DNA of 10,175 nucleotides from Nitrosomonas sp. GTDB taxonomy: Bacteria; Pseudomonadota; Gammaproteobacteria; Burkholderiales; Nitrosomonadaceae. The stretch covers positions 1 through 10,175 of the forward strand of contig JAJFJI010000079.1 in NCBI GenBank assembly GCA_021774205.1. Direction: 5' to 3'. Below are positions 5,489 through 10,175 of this stretch, piece by piece; position 1 is the first letter of the stretch, and the number at the start of each line of letters is the position of its first letter. The position numbers and the translations under genes are program-made. Below the pieces are notes generated by a model. The model had not been told where the DNA came from. It was given only the letters and a program-made list of their open reading frames with translations, and ran no database searches.

Positions 5489-5767
5489 ATGTTATTTCCC
5501 ATCGGTTCATTTTTAGATGCTGCTGTTGCCCCTTTGGCTCGCAAGGTTTTAGCGGGTTTGGGTATCGGCGTTTTAAGTTTTACCGTTATTCAAACGCTGC
5601 TTGATACGCTCATTGGTATGGCACAAGCCGCTTATTCTGGCATCACTGGTTTTGCGGCGGCCATAATTGGATTGGCTGGTTTTGGTGAGGCGTTTGGCAT
5701 CATTGGCGGCGCTTTAGTTGCTGGCGCCATTATAGGCTCCGGCAAATCATTGGGGGTGGTCAAATGA
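5489..5767 (+). CDS. DUF2523 inner-membrane virion protein (pVI-like)
   Basis: A 92-residue, very hydrophobic Gly/Ala-rich protein with about three membrane segments (roughly 18-37, 42-60 and 63-85), beginning MLFPIGSFLDAAVAPLARK. This matches the DUF2523 family that lies directly before zot in most inoviruses and is considered the pVI equivalent, a minor coat protein that works with pIII at the terminal end. ATG 5489 follows a strong GGAGG at 5480-5484. Its TGA overlaps the zot start as ATGA (5764-5767), so the two are translationally coupled. Confidence 0.85.
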   Translation: MLFPIGSFLDAAVAPLARKVLAGLGIGVLSFTVIQTLLDTLIGMAQAAYSGITGFAAAIIGLAGFGEAFGIIGGALVAGAIIGSGKSLGVVK

Positions 5768-6738
5768 CAATTACCTTACTCACAGCAACACCAAGAAGCG
5801 GGAAAACATCCTATGCAGTTTGGCATGTGATCAAGCCAGCAATTGAAGCTGGTCGGCCAGTTTATACCTGTGGCATTCCGCAACTAAAACTGGATACGAT
5901 ACAAGTTAAATACGACTGGCTAAAAAAATGGTCTGAACGTCAGTATAACGAAGATCTTGAAGAAGATGAATTATTGAATCTTCCGAATGGTTGTTTGATT
6001 GTTATTGATGAAGCGTGGCGTTTATGGCCTGTTTCCGGTACTGCAAAACCCACGGATGATATTGAATATCTGGCGATGCATGGCCATCATAATATTGATT
6101 TTTTGATCATTACGCAGAAACCAAACTTAATCCATAGGGCGGTGATCGCCCAGGTCAGTAAGCACTTACATATATTGCCCACTTGGTCAGGTCGTAAAAT
6201 GCTGGAATGGCCGGAATATGTACAGAATCCTTCTGCGCGTTCAAATCGTGATATAGCCGTCACAACGCCTTATAAAGTGCCCACACAATCCTTTGACCTT
6301 TATCACTCGGCGCAAGGGCATACCAAGTTAAAGCAAAAGAAACCGTTTCAACTCTATGTCACGCTTCTATTATTTCTGTCTTTGCCGGTTATTTTCTATT
6401 ATACCTATCAATCGGTTTTTGCAGATCGCTCAACCGAGCAAGCAGAGGAAGAAATGATTTTGTCTGAACAGGATTTTCAATCGGATTTAATCCCGGTTGC
6501 CGCTGTTGTAGCTGATGAATCTCAAGAAATTATTATGCCTGAACCTGCATTTCAAGACATTCAGTTGGTTTCTCGTTCTATTGACTGGTCGCTTGTAAGT
6601 TCTTGTGTTGCGAATGAGACCCAGTGTGTTTGTTATGGGTTATCGGCTGAACGTCTTGTCGTTCCAGCTTCTTCATGTGAGTTGGCTGTTCGGCATGGTT
6701 GGCCGTCTGATCTAAAAGGGCAAAATTTATCGCTTTAA
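5764..6738 (+). CDS. zot: Zot-family assembly ATPase (pI-like)
   Basis: A 324-residue inner-membrane ATPase that powers extrusion of the phage through the envelope. An N-terminal P-loop domain carries Walker A ATPRSGKT (8-15), with Ala in the usual first Gly position, and Walker B CLIVIDEAWRLWP (77-89), followed by HGHHNIDFLIITQKP (106-120), a conserved Zot block. WSGRKMLEWPEYVQNPSARS follows at 141-160. One membrane helix (about 196-217) separates it from a periplasmic domain with four cysteines (281, 288, 290, 305) and a terminal HGWP motif, as in other Zot proteins. The domain layout and length are normal. The symbol refers to homology with the CTXphi zona occludens toxin gene; it does not imply toxicity here. 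A degraded second copy of residues 140-171 lies at 8339-8437. Confidence 0.92.
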   Translation: MTITLLTATPRSGKTSYAVWHVIKPAIEAGRPVYTCGIPQLKLDTIQVKYDWLKKWSERQYNEDLEEDELLNLPNGCLIVIDEAWRLWPVSGTAKPTDDIEYLAMHGHHNIDFLIITQKPNLIHRAVIAQVSKHLHILPTWSGRKMLEWPEYVQNPSARSNRDIAVTTPYKVPTQSFDLYHSAQGHTKLKQKKPFQLYVTLLLFLSLPVIFYYTYQSVFADRSTEQAEEEMILSEQDFQSDLIPVAAVVADESQEIIMPEPAFQDIQLVSRSIDWSLVSSCVANETQCVCYGLSAERLVVPASSCELAVRHGWPSDLKGQNLSL

Positions 6739-6746
6739 TGGGTACA

Positions 6747-6767
6747 GGGCGAGGGCAAAAATCGCCC
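6747..6767. terminator. GC-rich hairpin after zot
   Basis: GGGCGA (6747-6752) pairs perfectly with TCGCCC (6762-6767) eight bases after the zot stop; the loop contains GGGCAAAAA. No T-run follows, so this is a weak terminator candidate at best. It is the first element after the structural operon and could equally be a packaging-signal hairpin, which in Ff phages lies at the end of the structural genes. Confidence 0.35.
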
Positions 6768-6853
6768 GCGAGTGCTGGAACGTGGCAAAAGATAGCGAAC
6801 CCAATGCGTTCATTATTTCTATCTTACTGAATAAAATCCTTATCATTTTTTAT

Positions 6854-6873
6854 GTTTAGTTCTTTTACTAAAC
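6854..6873. terminator. Short dyad at the end of the protease gene
   Basis: GTTTAGT (6854-6860) and ACTAAAC (6867-6873) form a perfect 7-bp stem directly downstream of the leftward protease stop codon. In the leftward direction the stem is followed by A-rich rather than U-rich sequence, so intrinsic termination is uncertain. Its position between the convergent zot and protease genes supports a role in 3'-end formation. Confidence 0.35.
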
Positions 6874-7803
6874 CTATGATTCCTTTCTCTGCGCCGGGAT
6901 TGCAGGCATTAAAAATTGATGAGATTGTTGAATATATGCAATATCTAAATTATTCTCTATTATCTTAAATGCTGCTGTACTGTCTAACGTGAGCATATAA
7001 ATATGATGGATAGACAATACACTTTCTTGTAATTGTTGATCATCCTCAATGTTCTTAATTTTTAGGCCTATCTCTTTGCATTTATTATTTGATAGATGGC
7101 GATTATGTGCCAAACTTACTGAATGATCAATAAGCTCTTTGACAATATTTTCAATTGTCTTTTCTCTATTCTTAGAATCTTTGAGCATATTTCTTTCAAG
7201 CCAATCCTTTACCAAGGATGTGGACCAATTAACAGCTTTTTCGCATTCACCAATAAACGTAGGGGGGTATTTTGCAATTATTGGTTGCCATAATGGAATT
7301 TTACTAGGTTCTTTTTTTATCTCTTCGTATGCTTTTTTAAATTCTTCAATCACACCATGTGCTGGTATTCCATTAAGTTGCGGATCTACAGGACCAAGTG
7401 ATGATTGCTTTCCCATCCAGATTTCTTTACAAGAACAAGCTATCATTGTGCCTGCTGACATTGCCATCTGTGGCACAAAACAACGAATATCACCATTAAA
7501 TTTATGCCATAAATAATCAACTATTGATTCTGTTGCTGCTATATCGCCACCTGGTGTATGTAGAATTAGATCTAAACCTTTTGAAACATCTAGATTGTTA
7601 ATAGTGGTCATAAGACCATTTTTGTCATTATCATTTACTGCACATGCTGGACCAATTTCTGGTTTTTGTAGCCATCCGCTGTAATAACAGATAACATTTC
7701 TTTTAGTAAAATCTGACATTGTTTTGACATATTTTCTTCTTAATATGTCGCAAGGACTACCAAGTTGATTTATTTCTTTTAGTAACTCAGACCAATTTGG
7801 CAT
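6874..7803 (-). CDS. SDH/ClpP-fold serine protease, prophage cargo
   Basis: A 309-residue protein of the SDH_sah/ClpP-crotonase superfamily. Motifs: LDLILHTPGGDIAATESIVDYL (77-98), the oxyanion-loop block; PQMAMSAGTMIA (111-122), with Ser116 as the likely nucleophile; SSLGPVDPQLNGIPA (134-148); and a C-terminal region with SLAHNRHLSNNKCKEIGL (230-247), whose histidines are candidate catalytic bases. There is no signal peptide or membrane anchor, so it should act in the cytoplasm. Start ATG 7803 has AAGGA eight bases upstream. It follows the 67-residue ORF with a 17-base overlap, as a two-gene leftward unit convergent with zot. This is not an inovirus core function. A defence, superinfection-exclusion or toxin-antitoxin-like role is conceivable but unproven. 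The family assignment is confident; the substrate is unknown. Confidence 0.82.
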   Translation of the reverse strand: MPNWSELLKEINQLGSPCDILRRKYVKTMSDFTKRNVICYYSGWLQKPEIGPACAVNDNDKNGLMTTINNLDVSKGLDLILHTPGGDIAATESIVDYLWHKFNGDIRCFVPQMAMSAGTMIACSCKEIWMGKQSSLGPVDPQLNGIPAHGVIEEFKKAYEEIKKEPSKIPLWQPIIAKYPPTFIGECEKAVNWSTSLVKDWLERNMLKDSKNREKTIENIVKELIDHSVSLAHNRHLSNNKCKEIGLKIKNIEDDQQLQESVLSIHHIYMLTLDSTAAFKIIENNLDIAYIQQSHQFLMPAIPAQRKES

Positions 7804-7990
7804 CTTTGTTTTCCTTAATTACGTTGTATTTTCCTGTTTTGTCGATTATATAAGTTGTAATAACATGGTTGGATTGATTATTATTCTTATCATAGTTACT
7901 TGTTGAAAAATGACTAAACATTTCAACCATCTTTTCATCAATGGCGAAATACTTATATTTCTCTTCAATTTCAGTCATGGTGGTATCCAT
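7787..7990 (-). CDS. 67-residue partner of the protease gene
   Basis: A small charged, soluble protein (TEIEEKYKYFAIDEKMVEMF near the N-terminus, then an Asn/Ser-rich middle and the strand-like VITTYIIDKTGKYNVI). I do not recognise a family. The start is ATG 7990 or ATG 7978; neither has a strong ribosome site. The 3' end overlaps the protease start by 17 bases, so the two are almost certainly co-transcribed and translationally coupled, which suggests a functional pair. It could be a regulator, adaptor or substrate of the protease. Confidence 0.55.
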   Translation of the reverse strand: MDTTMTEIEEKYKYFAIDEKMVEMFSHFSTSNYDKNNNQSNHVITTYIIDKTGKYNVIKENKDAKLV

Positions 7991-8080
7991 AGTTTAAGAG
8001 TATTAACATTCCGAATATACATAAAAAATCTAGCATTAAATAATGTAATAGATATTTAATTCATTGGTATTTCTTTGATT
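7991..8080. promoter_or_regulatory. Divergent upstream region of the protease pair
   Basis: These AT-rich 90 bases lie between the start of the leftward 67-residue gene and a rightward 36-codon ORF. A promoter for the leftward pair must be here or slightly further right; TATATT on the minus strand (about 8017-8022) is a possible -10 element, but I find no confident -35 partner or operator symmetry. Confidence 0.3.
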
Positions 8081-8191
8081 ATGTTTTCAAAACTGAATAA
8101 TCTTTATTGGTTTGCTCGTTATACGCGTAATGATTCTATTAAGCGTAAATACTATCGTTACGTAGAGAAGGAAAAAAAAACGCCTGATTGA
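8081..8191 (+). CDS. 36-residue basic ORF, possibly truncated gene
   Basis: ATG 8081 opens 36 codons for a very basic, aromatic peptide (NNLYWFARYTRNDSIKRKYY, ending EKEKKTPD). No ribosome site is obvious. The composition looks like genuine protein (an amphipathic Arg/Lys/Tyr helix) rather than random sequence, and the ORF ends inside a hairpin terminator, so it may be the 5' remnant of a longer gene cut off at 8170-8190. I do not recognise the family with confidence. It sits in the recombination-scarred cargo region just before the zot fragment. Confidence 0.35.
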   Translation: MFSKLNNLYWFARYTRNDSIKRKYYRYVEKEKKTPD

Positions 8192-8202
8192 TTTCAGGTG
8201 TT
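8172..8202 (-). terminator. Leftward intrinsic terminator
   Basis: Read on the minus strand, CACCTGA (8200-8194) pairs with TCAGGCG (8187-8181), a 7-bp stem with one G-U pair, extended by A-T pairs and followed by nine U (8180-8172). This is a well-formed intrinsic terminator for leftward transcripts, placed to stop read-through from the DUF3653 gene into the protease pair. In the other direction there is no strong T-run. Confidence 0.7.
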
Positions 8203-8338
8203 AATGAAGAATGTTTACGTTTGCTTTGTCGGTCTTTGTCTAATTCACGAAACATACATGCAGAAAGAAGTTATCAACGCTATAAATCCAACTGTTCATT
8301 TTGTCAATAATTTTTCTTCTGAATTGCTTATAATGTAA

Positions 8339-8437
8339 ACTTGGTCAGGTCGTAAGATGTTGGAATGGCCTAAATGTGTGCAGAATCCTTCTGCGCGTTC
8401 AAATCATGATATTGCTGTGACAACACCTTATATTTAA
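8339..8437 (+). pseudogene. Fragment of a second zot gene
   Basis: Positions 8339-8432 match 6181-6274 of the intact zot at 83 of 94 bases by eye. The fragment translates as TWSGRKMLEWP, then KCV in place of EYV, then QNPSARSN and DIAVTTPY, ending in a TAA at 8435-8437. It covers Zot residues 140-170 only; nothing flanking it resembles zot. Eight of the eleven differences are synonymous, so this copy diverged while still under protein-level selection. It is therefore a relic of another inovirus's zot rather than a recent local copy. It marks a past recombination junction in the cargo region. Confidence 0.88.
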
Positions 8438-8461
8438 TTCAAAGTTAAATCGTATTGTTTT

Positions 8462-8731
8462 ATGAATATACCTGGGCTTATATTTACATTAATTGTCGTT
8501 TATTTCATAGTGTTCAAAATTGTAAAATATGTAATAAAGGGATATGAGGATGATATGAGATATTATGCAGCAGACAGCAAGGATCCTTATACATATACTG
8601 ATAAAAATCAAGCTGGTAGGTCGTGGAAATTTTTATATAATAAAAGGGAGAAATACATAAACTTTCTATCTCAGTTTACTATTATTTCAATAGTTATTGG
8701 TTTTTTTCTTTTACTTCTTGCTTTAAATTAA
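8462..8731 (+). CDS. Two-TM small membrane protein, unknown function
   Basis: An 89-residue protein with a membrane helix at about 4-24 (GLIFTLIVVYFIVFKIV), a polar Tyr/Asp/Lys-rich loop (25-65) and a second helix at about 68-88 (FTIISIVIGFFLLLLAL). ATG 8462 has no clear ribosome site. It lies alone between the zot fragment and the convergent DUF3653 gene. Small two-helix proteins in this position could be superinfection-exclusion or envelope-modifying cargo, but there is no sequence evidence for that. I do not recognise a family. Confidence 0.5.
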   Translation: MNIPGLIFTLIVVYFIVFKIVKYVIKGYEDDMRYYAADSKDPYTYTDKNQAGRSWKFLYNKREKYINFLSQFTIISIVIGFFLLLLALN

Positions 8732-8756
8732 CTTACTACGATTTTTCAAATTTTTT

Positions 8757-9185
8757 TTATAAAAAACTTCTTTGTAACATCATTCCAAATTGACTTTCAA
8801 GAATAACTTGCCGTTTGTAAAAATTAGCTTTTATTTCAAGTAAATTATATTCTTCATTACGTCTTTCTAGCTCTTGTTTTAGTAAGTTTATGTCATTGTT
8901 AAGACTTCCTATCTGTTGGCATTTCCAGAACAATGCTCTTATCTCATGTGGAGTAAATCCGCGCCGCCATTCTGGCACATATAATAAATCATCTTTGAAA
9001 TAGTAGCCTTCCCAATCTTTGCCAAGTAAACCGCTAGCATCACCATTTACGTATAGCTTTATCAAACGAATTACTGATTCAGGAATTTTTGTAATTCCTT
9101 TTTTCCATCGTTTGATTTTTTCTGGTTTCTCGCCGGTGATTCTTTCTATTTCTTGGGTGCTGATACTTTTTATTAAGTCTTCCAT
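8757..9185 (-). CDS. DUF3653-type phage regulatory protein, intact copy
   Basis: A 142-residue protein resembling DUF3653 phage proteins: an N-terminal HTH-like segment (about 1-45; STQEIERITGEKPEKIKRWK), the conserved block GDASGLLGKDWEGYYF (about 50-65), EWRRGFTPHEIRALFWKCQQI (about 73-93), and a C-terminal coiled coil (LNNDINLLKQELERRNEE and onward). It may bind DNA and form dimers. ATG 9185 is preferred because it aligns with the start of the left copy (629); a TTG four codons upstream is the alternative. The conserved palindrome at 9271-9287 lies upstream and may drive or control it. The gene is convergent with the two-TM gene and is the last phage gene before the right attachment site. 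Confidence 0.68.
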   Translation of the reverse strand: MEDLIKSISTQEIERITGEKPEKIKRWKKGITKIPESVIRLIKLYVNGDASGLLGKDWEGYYFKDDLLYVPEWRRGFTPHEIRALFWKCQQIGSLNNDINLLKQELERRNEEYNLLEIKANFYKRQVILESQFGMMLQRSFL

Positions 9186-9269
9186 TTTTTTGCCCAAAAG
9201 CTGAATCTTTACAGATTTTTGGTAAAGATCATTTTTCTAATAACGTTATGATTATTATTTATTTTAGAG

Positions 9270-9300
9270 GTTGATATTACTTATCAAGAATAGGGATATT
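9270..9300 (-). promoter_or_regulatory. Conserved 31-bp block with palindrome, copy 2
   Basis: Identical to 714-744 and containing the same TTGATA-ttact-TATCAA dyad (9271-9287), 85 bases upstream of the DUF3653 start. Complete conservation within a divergent AT-rich region points to a protein-binding or promoter function, most simply control of the DUF3653 gene. Confidence 0.45.
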
Positions 9301-9421
9301 TGGAATTTAGTGATTTTTTGTGAGGGGTTAGTTTGAATTAATCAGGTGTAGATTTTTGTATCTTTTTAATAGCGTTTTTATAAATTCAAATTTTCTTTTG
9401 TAATTATTTCTCACAGCTTCA

Positions 9422-9449
9422 ATTTTACATAATATACATTATTAGCAAT
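9422..9449. other. dif-like Xer attachment site, right prophage junction
   Basis: The site reads ATTTTACATAA (9422-9432), TATACA (9433-9438), TTATTAGCAAT (9439-9449). Against E. coli dif in reverse complement the XerD arm has one mismatch, the core is exact, and the XerC arm keeps TTAT next to the core. Phage genes end to its left and a chromosomal-type toxin-antitoxin pair begins to its right. Recombination with 877-904 would excise the prophage and leave a chromosomal site combining the better arm of each. Confidence 0.8.
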
Positions 9450-9452
9450 TAT

Positions 9453-9483
9453 AAAATTCTATAATCTTTTCTCGTAGAATTTT
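9453..9483. terminator. AT-rich dyad right of the attachment site
   Basis: AAAATTCTA (9453-9461) and TAGAATTTT (9475-9483) form a perfect 9-bp stem with a 13-base loop, about 33 bases beyond the vapC stop codon in the leftward direction. It could end the toxin-antitoxin transcript, but it is AT-only at its base and no clear U-run follows. Confidence 0.35.
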
Positions 9484-9515
9484 GTGTAAATTCTAACAAA
9501 TGTGATTCTGGTTTT

Positions 9516-9920
9516 TTATGATGGTGCGATAATTCGTATTGTTGGAAAATATGTTTTGTAACGGCCATTGTCACGGGTAAGGATGTTCCATCCTCTTACT
9601 GCCGCATGTGCGCCAATATAAAAATCTGGAAGCGGCGAATGTTTAACGCCACCTGATTTCCAGTATTTCAGAAAACACTTACCAGTCAAGAAAGCTGCTT
9701 CATAGGGCAAGTTCTCCCGATGAATATAGTCATTCGGTAAAGCATGCTCCAATTCCTCAATACGTTCAAAACTTATCGATATTTCAGAATAGATAATAGG
9801 ATTAATGTAGAGCAATTCATACTCGGCATAATATGCAAGTGTTTATGACGACCATTCAAACCAATGGGGATCTTTAGTAAAGATATCCAGAATAACATTG
9901 CTATCAATTAAAACCGGTAT
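9516..9920 (-). pseudogene. vapC: VapC-like PIN-domain toxin with in-frame stop
   Basis: The frame encodes a PIN-domain ribonuclease of VapC type: VLIDSNVILDIFTKDPHWFE (first acidic residue in IDSN), YSEIS (Glu), PDFYIGAHA (Asp) and ILTRDNGRY (Asp), so all four expected acidic residues are present. An in-frame TAA at 9843-9845 interrupts it after about 24 codons (between WSS and TLAYYAEYELLYINP) with no shift of frame, so a single substitution probably caused it. The expected start overlaps the antitoxin stop, but reads TAATA where a TAATG overlap would be normal, so the start codon also seems lost. A restart at TTG 9815 would lack the first catalytic Asp. The antitoxin gene remains intact, consistent with loss of the toxin being tolerated. 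The module lies outside the prophage. Confidence 0.8.
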
Positions 9921-10144
9921 TATTCACCACGCGTTAATTTCATAATCTCGTCGGTACTCATAGAAACCGTGCTTTTTCTCACCATCGATTCGATCATTCT
10001 TTTGCCTCGAACAATCTGCTTTGCTTTTTTGATGCGCAATTCATCCCCGACGCATTCAAACTCGATATGCGTATGTGGCAACAAACCTAATGCATCTCTA
10101 TATTTCTTGGGTATGGTAATTTGACCTTTTGATGTAATAAGCAT
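9920..10144 (-). CDS. vapB: VapB-like AbrB-type antitoxin
   Basis: A 74-residue protein with an N-terminal SpoVT/AbrB swapped-hairpin DNA-binding domain (LITSKGQITIPKKYRDALGL, then IEFECVGDELRIKK, about residues 2-40) and a C-terminal tail (KRMIESMVRKSTVSMSTDEIMKLTRGE) of the type that wraps around and inhibits a PIN-domain toxin. Its stop is adjacent to the vapC start, the usual antitoxin-first operon. The antitoxin should autorepress the operon through sites to the right of 10144, which the window barely includes; ATG 10144 has no strong ribosome site in view. Confidence 0.85.
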   Translation of the reverse strand: MLITSKGQITIPKKYRDALGLLPHTHIEFECVGDELRIKKAKQIVRGKRMIESMVRKSTVSMSTDEIMKLTRGE

Positions 10145-10175
10145 TAAATAAACGCCATAAGAAAGTAAGGCTACT

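Larger units (their letters stand above)
894..9438 (+). mobile_element. Inovirus (filamentous phage) prophage
   Basis: About 8.5 kb lie between two dif-like sites. Gene order is repressor (leftward), gpII/X-type Rep, ssDNA-binding protein, coat protein, small membrane proteins, pIII-like protein, DUF2523, Zot, cargo, DUF3653, which is the standard inovirus order. No tyrosine or serine recombinase gene is present, consistent with use of host XerC/XerD. No secretin (pIV) gene is present, so export would use a host secretin as CTXphi does. All core structural genes are open and well spaced, so the phage could be functional. The cargo region at 6874-8731 carries signs of past recombination (zot remnant). 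Confidence 0.88.
8757..9438. repeat. Direct repeat, copy 2: right end of this prophage
   Basis: Homologous to 202-893 in the same orientation, from the DUF3653 stop codon through the upstream region to the six-base Xer core. Homology stops just to the left of 8757, where the upstream copy joins unrelated sequence at about 200. The noncoding part from 9186 to 9421 is AT-rich; apart from the 31-bp block I see no further gene or structure in it. Confidence 0.75.

Noticed and set aside
7139..7516. 125-codon rightward ORF opposite the protease
   Set aside because: It is antisense to conserved protease motifs and has no ribosome site; a shadow.
9019..9204. 61-codon rightward ORF opposite the DUF3653 gene
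   Set aside because: The conserved DUF3653 frame on the other strand explains the open frame, and no start context is seen.
1..10175. CRISPR array, tRNA or rRNA genes
   Set aside because: No regularly spaced repeats and no cloverleaf or rRNA-like sequence were seen on either strand.

Overview
The window holds an almost complete filamentous (Ff/CTX-like) inovirus prophage of about 8.5 kb (roughly 894-9438), integrated at Xer/dif-type sites in what looks like a fairly AT-rich gammaproteobacterium. The gammaproteobacterial call rests on the attachment sites: the core and XerD arm at 877-893 match the E. coli dif sequence (reverse complement) base for base, as I remember it. I cannot name a genus. 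No integrase, transposase or secretin is encoded, as expected of an inovirus that uses host XerC/XerD for integration and a host outer-membrane secretin for export.

Layout. 1-201: no supportable gene, sequence unlike the phage. 202-876: the right-hand end of a second, related inovirus, including a frameshifted DUF3653-type gene, so two inovirus ends sit in tandem. 877-904: left dif-like site. 879-1288: leftward DUF3693-like repressor gene, whose stop codon lies inside the attachment site, then a pair of palindromic operators. 1348-3028: early module (small ORF containing strong inverted repeats that may be the replication origin, gpII/X-family replication initiator, single-stranded-DNA-binding protein). 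3038-3092: terminator. 3113-6738: structural and assembly module: a Cys-rich 56-residue protein, major coat protein, a 99-residue membrane protein, a 23-residue micro-protein, a TspB/pIII-like adsorption protein, DUF2523 (pVI-like) and Zot (pI-like ATPase). 6874-8731: cargo region with a leftward two-gene unit (67-residue protein plus SDH/ClpP-fold serine protease), a 36-residue ORF, a degenerate second zot fragment and a two-TM protein. 8757-9185: intact DUF3653-type gene. 9422-9449: right dif-like site. 9516-10144: chromosomal VapBC-type toxin-antitoxin pair with an in-frame stop in the toxin.

How it fits together: the repressor and paired operators probably control the rightward early genes. 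Rep nicks the origin, the ssDNA-binding protein coats the new single strands, the coat and minor proteins assemble in the inner membrane, and Zot drives extrusion. The tandem DUF3653 ends, zot remnant and cargo indicate repeated recombination between related inoviruses at this locus. The least ordinary items are the att-embedded repressor stop codon (the excised circle is predicted to encode a repressor with 32 extra residues), the protease cargo pair, and small genes (56, 36 and 23 codons) easily missed by annotation.
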